Shown here piece by piece: positions 7,267-17,400 of a DNA stretch of 64,000 nt; position 1 is the first letter of the stretch; each line of letters opens with the position of its first letter. The notes below the pieces were generated by a model, which was not told the origin of the DNA, did no database searches, and was given only the letters and a program-made list of their open reading frames with translations. Source of the DNA: Lachnospiraceae bacterium (GTDB lineage: Bacteria > Bacillota > Clostridia > Lachnospirales > Lachnospiraceae); contig JAFSIS010000062.1 in assembly GCA_017439665.1 (NCBI GenBank), positions 43,461 through 107,460 on the forward strand. The letters run 5' to 3'. Both the position numbers and the translations under genes were made by a program.

Positions 7267-9551
7267 GACCTCTGTTATTGACCCTGTCGGCCTTTGGCCC
7301 CTATGCAGACCGGATCAGCCTGGATTTTCGCCTCCTGGGAGAGCGGGGGCTGTATCTGATCACCGGAGATACGGGGGCGGGTAAAACCACCATATTTGAT
7401 GCCATCACCTATGCCCTTTACGGAGAAGCCAGCGGAGACAACCGGAAGCCGGAAATGTTTCGCAGTAAATATGCAAAGCCGGGGACACCTACCTTTGTGG
7501 AGCTGGTCTTTTCCTGCCGGGGGAGGGAATACCGGGTGAGGCGTACTCCCAGATATTTACGGCCCAAGGAAAGAGGCGAGGGGATGACCTGGCAGAATGA
7601 AATCGGAGAGCTTGTGGAACCGGGAGGAAGGCTGGTGACGAAAACCACGGAGGTGACAGCCAGGATCGGAGAAATTCTGGGGGTAAACAGACAGCAGTTT
7701 ACGCAGATCGCCATGATTGCCCAGGGAGATTTTTTAAAGCTGCTCCTTGCTTCTACTGAAGAGAGGATGAAGATTTTTCGTCAGATTTTCAATACTCAGA
7801 AATATGAACTTCTTCAGAATGAAATCGGAAGGGATTTCCGCAGGCTCTACGGAGAATGTGAGGATCTGAGAAAGAGCATTGCCCAGTATATCGGTGGTAC
7901 CCATTGTGAGGCGGCCCATGAGCTGTGGGAGGTCTGGCAGGCAGCTCTTCAGGGAAAGCTGATCACCGGGGAGGTGATCTCTCTTTTGGAAAAACTGGTA
8001 GAAGAAGAGACAGAAGAAAGTCTGGAGGAAAGAAGGACTCTTTTGGAATGGGAAAAACAGCTGCAGGAGCTGACAGCAGGAATGAATGAGGCCAGGCGGC
8101 GGGAGAGACTGGAAAAAGAACTGGAAGAAAAGCAGAACAGGCAGAAGCAGAATACAGAAAGGCTCAGAGAAGCCAGGGAACGCTGTATAAGGGCAAAGGA
8201 GCATCTGCCCATACAGGAGCAGCTGGCGGAAAAAATGGCAGCTCTGAAGGAGCAGCTTGTCCGTCTGGAAGAACTGGAGAGGGAAAAGGATGAATTTCAT
8301 CGGCTTAAAGCCTCCTACAGCAGGGCTTTGGAGGCCTATCGGGAGTCAGGCAGGCTAAGGCAGCTCTTTCGGGAAAATTACCAGAGGATCGAACAGGCCT
8401 TTCTGGACGGTCAGGCAGGCATTCTTTCCACCACCTTGATCCCGGGGCAGCCCTGCCCCGTCTGCGGCTCATGTGAGCACCCTCATCCGGCCAGGGTTAC
8501 TGAGGAGGCTCCCACAAAGGAGCAGTGGCAGCAGGCGAAAAGAAAGCTGGAAGAAAAGGAAAAGGAGCTTCTGGAGCTGAACCAGAGGGCAGCCGGATTA
8601 AAAGGGAAGGTGGAAGAAAAGGAAAGAAAGTTGAAAGAGCTTCTCGGAGATGGGCTGCAGCTTCCGGACAGGAAAAAGATGAAGCAGCAGCTTGATCAGT
8701 GGAAGCGGGAAAGCGAGAAGATTTCGCGGGAGTCTGAGGAAGCAGAAAAGACCAGAAGCCGGCTTTTGCAGGAGCAGGCCCTGCTGGAAGGAGAGATACA
8801 GGCCGGCAGGAAGGAGCTGGCAGAAACCACCGAAAAGAGCCTGGATGAGCTTTCTTTGTCCTATCAAAAGATCAGTGACCGGAAAAAGGAGATTGGAGCC
8901 CGGAATGAGACACGCGGACACCGGCTGGAAAAGAACCGCTTTGCCCTGGAAAAGATCCGGCATAAGGCAGCCCTTCTTACAAAAAAGGAAGAAATCTATG
9001 GCTGGCTCAAGGCGCTTAATGATACGGCTAACGGAAGGCAGGCAGATAAAAGTAAGATTATGCTGGAGACCTATGTACAGATGGCCTATTTTGAACGGAT
9101 ACTGGAGCAGGCCAATCTGCGTCTGGAGCAGATGAGTGGAGGCCAGTATACCCTGATAAGAAAGAAGGATACGGAGAATAACCGAAGCCAGGGAGGTCTG
9201 GATCTGGAGGTGATCGACCACTATAACGGTTCTGTCCGCCATGTTAAGACGCTTTCCGGGGGCGAGGCCTTTATGGCATCCCTCTGTCTGGCTCTGGGAC
9301 TTTCCGATGAGATTCAGGCCTGTTCGGGGGGAATACGGCTGGACACCATGTTTGTGGATGAAGGCTTCGGATCTTTGGATGAAGATGCCCTGCAGCAGGC
9401 ACTGGCGGTCCTGGCCTCCTTAAGTGAGGGGAATCGTCTGGTGGGGATCATTTCCCATGTGGAGGAGCTGAAACGTAGGATCCCCCTGCAGATTCTGGTG
9501 ACAAAAACAAAAACAGGATTCAGTAATGCCAAAATTATCAATTGTGTTTAA
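7263..9551 (+). CDS. sbcC: Exonuclease subunit SbcC (short form)
   Basis: This is an SMC-like ATPase of 762 residues with Walker A GDTGAGKTTIFDAI near residue 38, the Q-loop region FTQIAMIAQGDFLKLL, two coiled-coil arms around the zinc hook CPVC (residues 398-401), the ABC signature TLSGGEAFMASLCLALGLSD and Walker B MFVDEGFGSLDEDAL. It powers the SbcD nuclease. It is clearly shorter than the roughly 1000-residue enterobacterial protein because the coiled-coil arms are short, yet all catalytic parts are present. It overlaps sbcD by four bases. A lipoprotein gene follows with little or no gap. Confidence 0.96.
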   Translation: MRPLLLTLSAFGPYADRISLDFRLLGERGLYLITGDTGAGKTTIFDAITYALYGEASGDNRKPEMFRSKYAKPGTPTFVELVFSCRGREYRVRRTPRYLRPKERGEGMTWQNEIGELVEPGGRLVTKTTEVTARIGEILGVNRQQFTQIAMIAQGDFLKLLLASTEERMKIFRQIFNTQKYELLQNEIGRDFRRLYGECEDLRKSIAQYIGGTHCEAAHELWEVWQAALQGKLITGEVISLLEKLVEEETEESLEERRTLLEWEKQLQELTAGMNEARRRERLEKELEEKQNRQKQNTERLREARERCIRAKEHLPIQEQLAEKMAALKEQLVRLEELEREKDEFHRLKASYSRALEAYRESGRLRQLFRENYQRIEQAFLDGQAGILSTTLIPGQPCPVCGSCEHPHPARVTEEAPTKEQWQQAKRKLEEKEKELLELNQRAAGLKGKVEEKERKLKELLGDGLQLPDRKKMKQQLDQWKRESEKISRESEEAEKTRSRLLQEQALLEGEIQAGRKELAETTEKSLDELSLSYQKISDRKKEIGARNETRGHRLEKNRFALEKIRHKAALLTKKEEIYGWLKALNDTANGRQADKSKIMLETYVQMAYFERILEQANLRLEQMSGGQYTLIRKKDTENNRSQGGLDLEVIDHYNGSVRHVKTLSGGEAFMASLCLALGLSDEIQACSGGIRLDTMFVDEGFGSLDEDALQQALAVLASLSEGNRLVGIISHVEELKRRIPLQILVTKTKTGFSNAKIINCV

Positions 9552-9576
9552 TTCTTTTTTTCTGTACAATGAAAGC

Positions 9577-10668
9577 ATGAAAAAGAAAGAAAGAAAACCC
9601 GGACGAAAAAAGAACTATAGTTTGCTTTTAGTCTGCCTGATCAGTCTCCTGCTGTTTACCGGCTGCAAAGAGGGGACGACAAAAATTGTCTTCTATACGG
9701 GCTTTGGAAAAAATGAGGTCTTTCGGATTGAGCAGACCTCCTGCAGTCTCCCTGAGCTGATGGTCTATCTGACTACTACGGCCTGCCGCTATGAAAAGGT
9801 TTACGGAGAGAAAATCTGGGAGACCAATCTGGAAGGAATTACGCTGGAAGACAATGTCAAGGAGATGGTTCTGGCACAGATCTCCCAGATAAAAGCCATG
9901 AACCTTCTTGCCGAAAAGGAAGGGGTGGAGCTGACCAGAGAAGAAGAGGAGAAGATCAGGGAAGCAGCCCAGGCCTATTATTCCGGACTGAATGCAAGAG
10001 AGATACAGACCATGGGGGTAAACCGTGATACTATCAGGCAGCTCTACCGGGAGTATGCTCTTGCCAATAAGGTCTATGACTACATTATCCGGGATATTAA
10101 TCCGGAGGTCAGTGATGACGAGGCCAGGACCATTACCGTGGAGCATATCCTAATCAAAACCTATACTCTGGATGAGGAAGGAAAAAAGCAGGAGTTTTCC
10201 GAAAGCAGGAAGAAGGAGGCCTATGAGCTGGCCCTGGGGGTCTGGGAAGAGGCGGCAGCAGGCAAGGATTTTAACCTTCTGGTGGACACGTATAATGAGG
10301 ATACCCAAGCCCAGTACTCCTTCAGGAAGGGGCAGATGAACGAGAGCTTTGAAGCAGCAGCCTTCAATCTGGGAAAAGGAGAGATCAGTGAGGTAGTGGA
10401 AACAGAATACGGTTATCACATTATCAAATGCATTACCACCTTTAATCAGGAAGAGACGGATGCCAATAAGGTCCAGATCGTAGAAGAAAAAAGGAAAGAG
10501 GTTTTTGATGAACGTTATTCAGACTTTGCAGAAGGCCTGACCAAAGCCTTCAATACCTCACTTTGGGAAAAGGTCAGTCTGATCCGGGATGAAGAAGTGG
10601 ACACAGATGATTTTTTTACTATCTATGAAGAATATATAGGGGAAAATGGCTTTTCTCAGTGGATTTAG
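9577..10668 (+). CDS. Parvulin-type peptidyl-prolyl isomerase lipoprotein (PrsA-like)
   Basis: This 363-residue exported lipoprotein has a very basic start (MKKKERKPGRKK), a hydrophobic stretch ending in lipobox LLFTGC, a SurA/PrsA-like helical N-domain and a parvulin domain around residues 190-290 (VEHILIKT ... FEAAAFNLGKGEISEVVETE followed by YGYHIIKC). Such proteins assist folding of secreted proteins outside the membrane. ATG 9577 gives a normal signal peptide. An in-frame ATG at 9526 inside sbcC has a weak AGGA and would add 17 residues, so coupled translation from there cannot be excluded. The CIRCE palindrome downstream, followed by T5, may double as its terminator. Confidence 0.85.
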   Translation: MKKKERKPGRKKNYSLLLVCLISLLLFTGCKEGTTKIVFYTGFGKNEVFRIEQTSCSLPELMVYLTTTACRYEKVYGEKIWETNLEGITLEDNVKEMVLAQISQIKAMNLLAEKEGVELTREEEEKIREAAQAYYSGLNAREIQTMGVNRDTIRQLYREYALANKVYDYIIRDINPEVSDDEARTITVEHILIKTYTLDEEGKKQEFSESRKKEAYELALGVWEEAAAGKDFNLLVDTYNEDTQAQYSFRKGQMNESFEAAAFNLGKGEISEVVETEYGYHIIKCITTFNQEETDANKVQIVEEKRKEVFDERYSDFAEGLTKAFNTSLWEKVSLIRDEEVDTDDFFTIYEEYIGENGFSQWI

Positions 10669-10719
10669 AAAAATTTAAGATTTATAAACCCCTGTAAAAT
10701 CAAGGGTTAAACAGGATTA

Positions 10720-10746
10720 TTAGCACTCAATTCGGTTGAGTGCTAA
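10720..10746 (+). promoter_or_regulatory. CIRCE operator (HrcA-binding) upstream of htpG
   Basis: TTAGCACTC-N9-GAGTGCTAA is a perfect match to the CIRCE consensus bound by the heat-shock repressor HrcA. It lies just upstream of the -35 of the htpG promoter. The same palindrome is followed by TTTTT and can fold as a terminator-like hairpin for the upstream gene. Confidence 0.95.
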
Positions 10747-10753
10747 TTTTTCG

Positions 10754-10782
10754 TTGACTTTTATTTTTTCTGGGGATATACT
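10754..10782 (+). promoter_or_regulatory. Sigma-A-type promoter of htpG
   Basis: TTGACT (10754-10759) and TATACT (10777-10782) are separated by 17 bases and lie 7 bases downstream of the CIRCE operator, about 45 bases before the htpG start. Confidence 0.75.
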
Positions 10783-10826
10783 GCTAAATAAAGAAATGTT
10801 TTTCAAGGAAAGGAAAGTGATGCACA

Positions 10827-12914
10827 ATGGCAGATAAACACGGAACACTATCAATTAACAGTGAAAATATTTTTCCCATTATAAAAAAATGGTTGTATTC
10901 CGACCATGATATTTTTTTCCGGGAATTGATCTCCAATGGCTGTGATGCCATCACCAAGTTGAAAAAACTGGATATGATGGGAGAATACAGCCTTCCCGAG
11001 GCGTATAAGGGGAAGGTTGAGGTAATCGTGAATCCGAAGGAAAAAACCCTGATCTTCAAGGATAATGGTATCGGAATGACGGAGGCAGAGGTGGAAGAGT
11101 ATATCAACCAGATCGCCTTCTCCGGTGCTACGGATTTCATCGAAAAATATAAGGATAAGACCAATGAGGATCAGATCATCGGCCACTTCGGTCTGGGCTT
11201 CTACTCAGCCTTCATGGTAGCAGATGAGGTGCATATTGATACCCTTTCTTATACCGAGGGGGCAAAGGCTGTACACTGGGAGTGTGACGGCGGTACGGAA
11301 TTTTCCATGACCGAGGGAACAAAGCAGGAGGTAGGAACCACCATCACCCTCTTTATCAATGAGGATGTGCTGGAGTTCTGCAATCTGTATAAGGCCAGAG
11401 AGGTGATTCAGAAGTACTGTTCCTTTATGCCTATGGAAATCTACCTTTCCCAGGCAGAAACCACGGAGACACAGGTGATCCCCGAAAGTGAGAAGCTTCC
11501 TACGGATGAGGTGGTGGAGACCATCCAGCCGGAGAAAAAAGAGGGAGAAGAGGAAGAGCCGGTCAAGTTAAAGATCAAAAAGCGTCCTGAGCTGTTAAAT
11601 GATACCAATCCCCTTTGGACCAGGCATCCCAATGAGTGCACTAAAGAGGATTACCAGGACTTCTATCGGAAGGTATTCAAGGATTATAAGGAGCCTCTGT
11701 TCTGGATCCATCTGAATATGGACTATCCCTTTAACCTGAAAGGAATACTGTACTTCCCCAAGATCAATATGGAGTATGAATCCATTGAGGGAACCATTAA
11801 GCTCTACAATAACCAGGTATTTATTGCGGATAATATCAAGGAGGTCATTCCGGAATTTTTACTCCTGTTAAAGGGCGTGATCGACTGCCCGGACCTGCCA
11901 CTCAACGTTTCCAGAAGTGCCCTGCAAAACGACGGCTTCGTAAAGAAGATTTCCGAATATATTACCAAAAAGGTGGCGGACAAGCTTTCCGGTATGTGCA
12001 AGACCGAAAAAGAAGAGTATGATAAGTATTGGGATGACATCAGTCCCTTCATCAAATTTGGTTGCCTGAAGGATGATAAATTCTGTGAAAAGATGACCGA
12101 TTACATTCTCTTTAAGAACCTGGAAGGAAAATATCTGACCCTGCCGGAGTGTCTGGAGGTTAAACCCATTGATGAAGAAGGGGAAGAAGGAAAGGCACAG
12201 GATGAGAATGGAAATGCGGTAGAAGCAGAGGTGGTTTCCGAAAGCGAAGAAGCAGAGGCCTCTGAAGGAGAGGAAGCCGCTTCCGGAGCAGAAGCTAAGG
12301 AGAAGGTGATCTACTACGTCACCGATGAGCGCCAGCAGAGCCAGTATATCAACATGTTCAAGGCGGCAAAGATGGATGCCATCATCCTTACCCACAATAT
12401 TGACCAGCCTTTTATTTCCCAGCTGGAAAGCAAGAATGAGCACATTAAATTCATGCGTATTGATGCGGATGTGACCGATACCATGAAGGCAAAGACCAGC
12501 AAGAAGGTTCAGGAAGAATTGGCTGCACAGGCAGAGAGCCTGGGAAAGCTGTTTAAGAAAGCCCTGAAAAATGATGGTCTTCAGATCAAGATGGAGAAGC
12601 TGAAGAATAAGAAGGTGGCTTCCGTCATCACCCTGTCAGAAGAAAGCCGTCGTATGCAGGATATGATGAAGATGTATGCTATGCCCGGCATGGATATGTC
12701 CATGTTCGGTGGAAAAGAAGGAGAAACCCTGATCCTTAACGCAAACCATCCCCTGGTACAGTATGTGACCGAAAACCAGGAGGGAGAAAACAGCAAAATG
12801 ATCTGTGAACAGCTCTATGATCTGGCCAAAATCCAGCATGCACCCCTGGATGCCGACGCCATGAGCAAATTCATTCAAAGAAGCAACGACATCATGCTCT
12901 TACTGACGAAATAA
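10827..12914 (+). CDS. htpG: Molecular chaperone HtpG (Hsp90)
   Basis: This 695-residue Hsp90 has a GHKL ATPase domain with FFRELISNGCDAI (residues ~32-44), DNGIGMTEAEVEEYI and GHFGLGFYSAFMVADEV, followed by the middle domain with the catalytic-arginine region LPLNVSRSALQND. It is a cytoplasmic ATP-dependent chaperone. Two acidic inserts enlarge it over the usual ~625 residues: one near residues 210-245 (EKKEGEEEEP) and a longer Glu/Ala/Ser-rich one near 450-490 within the late middle domain. Regulation by HrcA is implied by the perfect CIRCE upstream. A terminator follows 20 bases after the stop. Confidence 0.96.
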   Translation: MADKHGTLSINSENIFPIIKKWLYSDHDIFFRELISNGCDAITKLKKLDMMGEYSLPEAYKGKVEVIVNPKEKTLIFKDNGIGMTEAEVEEYINQIAFSGATDFIEKYKDKTNEDQIIGHFGLGFYSAFMVADEVHIDTLSYTEGAKAVHWECDGGTEFSMTEGTKQEVGTTITLFINEDVLEFCNLYKAREVIQKYCSFMPMEIYLSQAETTETQVIPESEKLPTDEVVETIQPEKKEGEEEEPVKLKIKKRPELLNDTNPLWTRHPNECTKEDYQDFYRKVFKDYKEPLFWIHLNMDYPFNLKGILYFPKINMEYESIEGTIKLYNNQVFIADNIKEVIPEFLLLLKGVIDCPDLPLNVSRSALQNDGFVKKISEYITKKVADKLSGMCKTEKEEYDKYWDDISPFIKFGCLKDDKFCEKMTDYILFKNLEGKYLTLPECLEVKPIDEEGEEGKAQDENGNAVEAEVVSESEEAEASEGEEAASGAEAKEKVIYYVTDERQQSQYINMFKAAKMDAIILTHNIDQPFISQLESKNEHIKFMRIDADVTDTMKAKTSKKVQEELAAQAESLGKLFKKALKNDGLQIKMEKLKNKKVASVITLSEESRRMQDMMKMYAMPGMDMSMFGGKEGETLILNANHPLVQYVTENQEGENSKMICEQLYDLAKIQHAPLDADAMSKFIQRSNDIMLLLTK

Positions 12915-12933
12915 AAGAAATAAAACAGGAAGA

Positions 12934-12985
12934 AAAAGGTACTGATGGAAATCTTTTTACAGGTTTTCCAACGGTACCTTTTTTG
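12934..12985 (+). terminator. Terminator of htpG
   Basis: AAAAAGGTAC (12934-12943) pairs with GTACCTTTTTT (12975-12985). The T-run forms the end of the 3' arm. The A-run on the other side would also allow termination of the convergent minus-strand gene. Confidence 0.75.
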
Positions 12986-13027
12986 CTGCAGTTTACCTAA
13001 GAAAACACTGATTTAATCAGCATTTCC

Positions 13028-14269
13028 TTAGTAGGCACCCGGCTCTGCTATGCGGGTGACACCCACATAGATATCAGAGATGGTGTACCAGGTGGGAAAA
13101 TCCACCGTACCGCTCTGGGGCAGATCGAAGATCTTCTGGAAAGCTTTTACTGCTTCGGAGGTGGCCTCTCCGTAGATGCCGTCGGCAGTGATGGTGGGAA
13201 TGGCAGGATAATTTCTGGCAATTCGGTTCAGGTGCTCCTGGACCTGCTCCACCTTGGGACCGGAGGAGCCTATGGTCAGGGTATAACCGGGCCAGGAGGA
13301 GGGAACACCGCTGATGGTTTCTGCCTCATTGATGTACATGTCACTGCCGTAATAGTAGTGGATGATGTCGATAGCACTGTAGCCGGCATCCCCCAGGGAC
13401 TTGGAGCCCCACTGGCTTAAGCCCTCACAGCTTACCCGGTTTCCATCGCAGTAGCCGGTGAGGATGGGCTGACGGATGCCGGGACGGGAAAGGAAGTTGT
13501 TAAAAATACTGTCCACAAGAAAATCGATATTTTCAAAAATATTCCGGTCACGCATCCATTTCTGATCAAAGGCGGTGCTGGAGGTAATGGTAAAGTCGTA
13601 GCCACGGCCCCGATAATATTCCGTATATACCCGGTTCATGGTAAAGGACATGATCACCAGGAGGTTGGCATAAATGGTGCTTTCCGGCCAGGTGGCATAG
13701 ATTTCCGAGCTGGCTACATTTTTGATGTAATCCTTGTATTTGACGTAGTAATTGGGGGCGGTGGGATCGGAGGGGACTCCATCGTGGACCACGATGTATT
13801 CGGGGATAACGATACGGCTTAAAATGATTTCTCCGCTTTCTGCCATAGGCTTTACCTCCGGCTCCGGTATTTTGGCCGGGTATTCCCCGTAAAGGGTATG
13901 GGCGGGGATCACTGTTGAAGAGGGAGAACGGCCGGGAGCAACAGGTCTTAGCTGAATAGGCTGCAGGGAGCGAGTACCGGCAAGGATCTGCATGGCAGAG
14001 ACCAGCTTGCTCTCATAGCCGGGGGCCTGAACGAGACAGTTATATTCTGAATAGGGCTGCTGCAGCTGCTGGGGATCCAGACTGTATTCGGGGCTGGGAG
14101 CCGTAAGAGGAAACACAGCCGTTTGTCCCGAGGAATCTGTGGTAAGCTGATCCACGATCACCTCCGGATTTCCGGTATCCGTAATGGTAACAGTGGCATT
14201 TTCAATAGGGAGCAAAATTCCTTCTTCTGTAACATTTACTTGTAAATTTCCTTCATAAAAATCTGGCAT
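13028..14269 (-). CDS. SpoIID-like domain protein with C-terminal peptidoglycan-binding domain
   Basis: This 413-residue protein has no signal peptide or membrane segment. Residues ~8-110 look like a carboxypeptidase-regulatory/Ig-like beta domain (VTEEGILLPIENATVTITDTG). A middle region resembles SpoIID/LytB (YKDYIKNVASSEIYATWPES, and later SCEGLSQWGSKSLGDAGYSA followed by IDIIHYYYG), and a C-terminal PG_binding_1 domain follows (GPKVEQVQEHLNRIA ... ADGIYGEATSEAVKAFQ). It probably binds or remodels peptidoglycan, possibly in spore cortex or mother-cell biology. AAGGA precedes the ATG. It is divergent from the large operon at 14452. Domain calls are by motif recognition and the biological role is inferred. 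Confidence 0.8.
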   Translation of the reverse strand: MPDFYEGNLQVNVTEEGILLPIENATVTITDTGNPEVIVDQLTTDSSGQTAVFPLTAPSPEYSLDPQQLQQPYSEYNCLVQAPGYESKLVSAMQILAGTRSLQPIQLRPVAPGRSPSSTVIPAHTLYGEYPAKIPEPEVKPMAESGEIILSRIVIPEYIVVHDGVPSDPTAPNYYVKYKDYIKNVASSEIYATWPESTIYANLLVIMSFTMNRVYTEYYRGRGYDFTITSSTAFDQKWMRDRNIFENIDFLVDSIFNNFLSRPGIRQPILTGYCDGNRVSCEGLSQWGSKSLGDAGYSAIDIIHYYYGSDMYINEAETISGVPSSWPGYTLTIGSSGPKVEQVQEHLNRIARNYPAIPTITADGIYGEATSEAVKAFQKIFDLPQSGTVDFPTWYTISDIYVGVTRIAEPGAY

Positions 14270-14382
14270 AGTGTATTCCTTCGGCGGGTTTACTACCAGA
14301 ATATGCAGCTGAGCCTAAAAGAGTAACAGTCCAGCCTTCTGCTGAATCGTTATCAAAAAGATTACACGGGGAGCTGCTCAAG

Positions 14383-14412
14383 TTGCCAAGGGGTCTTATT
14401 TAGTGCTATAAT
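14383..14412 (+). promoter_or_regulatory. Promoter of the four-gene unknown cluster
   Basis: TTGCCA (14383-14388) and a perfect TATAAT (14407-14412) are separated by 18 bases, about 40 bases upstream of the preferred start at 14452. Confidence 0.7.
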
Positions 14413-14451
14413 AACAGAAACTATGCCTTGAAAAGGAAGGATGCAATTAAG

Positions 14452-17400
14452 ATGAACAAGCTACAGGATTTACAGTTTTCCTGTGAAAAAATTGAGCTTT
14501 ATCTGGAGAATAACCAGGCAGCAGGAAACTTCAGGGCAAAGAGCCGGGAGGGAAAGCTGCTGAAGGGTTATCTGACCTGTCCGGATCCCCGATTGAAGAT
14601 TGATCCGGTCAAATTCCAGGGAGAGGAAGTGGAAATCCACCTCTCTTTTGAAGGAAGAGGTCCCAAACAGAAAGAAGCAGTGGAAGGGATCCTGACTTTC
14701 ATCTCCAACAGCGGGGAAGCAGAAATTTCCTATGTGATCCGTCCCAGAGAAGTGAGACTGGAATCCTCTCTGGGAGAGATACGCAATCTGTTTCACTTTA
14801 CCAATCTGGCCCGAAGCAGCTGGGAGGAGGCAGTAAATCTGTTTTTTTCTCCGGAGTTTTCTGAACTTCTGGAGTCTGCCAGGGGAGAAGAAAAGGAGCT
14901 TTACCGGGGACTTAAGTCTACCGGAAGTGAACAGTGTGTAGAAGAGTTTCTTCTGGCTATCCGCAAGAAGACGCCGGTAGTTTATCATCTGGAAAAGGAA
15001 ATTCTGACCTTTGAAAACATGGAGGAGGATCAGAAGGAAGAAATCCGGATCGACAGAGAAGGATGGGGATATACGAAACTTCGTCTGAAAAAAGAGGGAG
15101 ATTTTTTAAGTCTGGAAAAAGATGTTTTGGAGGAATCCGATTTTCTGGGAAATTCCTGTCACCTTCCGGTTTATTTCCATGTGGACAGGCTTCATCGGGG
15201 AAAAAATTACGGAGCTGTTTTTCTGGAGCATGCCTACGGGAGTATGACCATTCGGATCGAGGTAAATCAGAATCAGCATCACCGGATGAGGGTGGCCATA
15301 GAAAAACGGCGCAGCATAAAGCAGATGAAGGTCCAGCTGACGGAGCTGTATGTGGATTTCAGAGCCAAGAGGATTGCGGCCTCCCGCTGGCGTAAGGAAA
15401 CGGAGCAGATTCTGGGGAAGATGCGTTTTACGGATGAACGTAATCCCCAGGGAAAGCTTTTTATGGCACATTTATATATCAGCACAGACAAGCGCCTGGA
15501 GGGCAAATGGCATTTGGACAGAGTGGGCAGGATGATCCAGGAGGATAAGGATCCGGTAGCCTATGCCTATTATCTCTACCTTAATACTCTGTTAAATGAG
15601 GATGTGGAGTATCAGGAAAAGGTCAGGGAAAAGGTAGAGGAATTGTATTACCAAAATGAGAGCAGCTGGCAGATTGCCTGGCTGATGCTTCATCTGTCTC
15701 GGGAGTTTCATGGCGGCAGTATCGTCAGCAGTTCTGATACGGTTAACAGTGTGATGAAAAAATGGGATTTTCTGCTGGAGGTTTTTCGGGCAGGCTGCAC
15801 CAGTCCCGTACTGTATACGGAGGCCGTTATGTTGTTGAATTTCCAGCCCACGCTTTTGATGGAGCTGGGAAGTTTGGAGCTGAGGATCCTTCGTTTCGGG
15901 CAGAGCCGCTGTATGCTCTCTGAGGAGGTAAAGGGAATCGTACAGTATCTCTCCCTCAGAGAAAAGGAATACTCTGAAGGACTGTTCAGACTGCTGGAGT
16001 CTATCTGCCTGACAGAGGATAATCCGGAAATGCTGCAGTCTCTCTGCAGTCTGCTGATCAAGGGAAATAAGAAAGAGAATCGTTATTTCCCCTGGTATGA
16101 GCGGGCAGTTCTGGAAGGGCTAAAGATAACCCGCCTTTATGAATACTATATGCTGTCTTTGGACAGAAGCAAAAAAATAGACATCCCCCGTATGGTCCTG
16201 TTGTACTTTTCCTATGAAACCAGCCTAAGCTATCCTAATGCCGCTTATCTTTACCGGTATGTACATGAACAGAGGGAGACTATGGAGGATCTGTATCTGG
16301 CCTATGCGCCGCGGATAGAAAGGTTCATGGTAAAGCAGCTTTACAGCGGAAAGATCAACCGGGATCTGGGCTATCTGTATGAGCATCTTCTGGTGCCGGA
16401 TATGCTTACTCCCGATAATGCATCGGCACTGGAAAAAATCATGTTTATCCACTCCTTTTACGGAAAAGAGGAGGCAGATGAGTACCTGATCGCTGTACAT
16501 AAGCACCTTAAAGAAGAAACCAGGGGAGAATTTTACCAGGGAAGAGCCAGACTGCCTCTTTTTGGGAAAAATTATCTTCTGTTCAGGGAAAACCGATGGG
16601 GAGAGAGGTTTCTGGTTAAGGAGGAGGAGCATCCCTCAGCCTTCGTAGATCTTGATTCCCTGTCCAAATGTCTGGGGACCTATACCTGTGATGATTTGGG
16701 GCTTGCCCTGTACTGCTGCGAGGAGAAGGGAGGCTGGCAGCCGGTAAGGGAAGAAAATGAAGAGCATTTTGTTTTTTTATCTGAATATCCGGAAGTAAAG
16801 GAAGAGGAAAAACAGCTGCTGAGAAGCCGTCTTATGGACTATTATGAGGAAGCAGACCGGATGATGGAGTTGGACAACTGGCTGGAGAACTGTACTCCCG
16901 ACGCTCTTGATCGAAAAGAGAGAGAAAAGCTGATCGATCAAATGATCGCCAGAGGCTATTATGAAAAAGCCTACCATTTTGTTCTGGTCTACGGACCCGA
17001 ACAGGTAAATCCCAAATCACTGGTCAGGATCGGGACTTATATGCTGGAGGAAGACACAGAGGAGAAGGAAGATCTTCTCTGGCTAATGGATACAGCCTGG
17101 CAAAAGGGGAAATATAATCCGGCATTATTGAATTTCCTGGCTGAAAATTACCGCGGAGGCTGCCGGCAGATGGCTGCTTTATTTCAGGCTGCAAAAGAGT
17201 TTGATGGTGAAGTTTATAAGCTCAGTGAGCGGATTCTGGCCCAGATACTTTTTTCCGGAACCAATGTAAAAGAGGATGTACAAATCTTTAAGGCCTATGT
17301 GGCAGAGGGAGCAAAAACACCTCTGGAAGCGGCTTATCTTACCTGGTGTGCCAGAGAGTATCTGGCGGACAGAAGGGAAATGGACGGATATTTTATCCGG

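Noticed and set aside
9542..9576. Promoter-like TTGTGT-N17-TACAAT just before the parvulin lipoprotein
   Set aside because: It would give a leaderless transcript starting at the ATG. The -35 is weak and the gene is more simply co-transcribed with sbcC.
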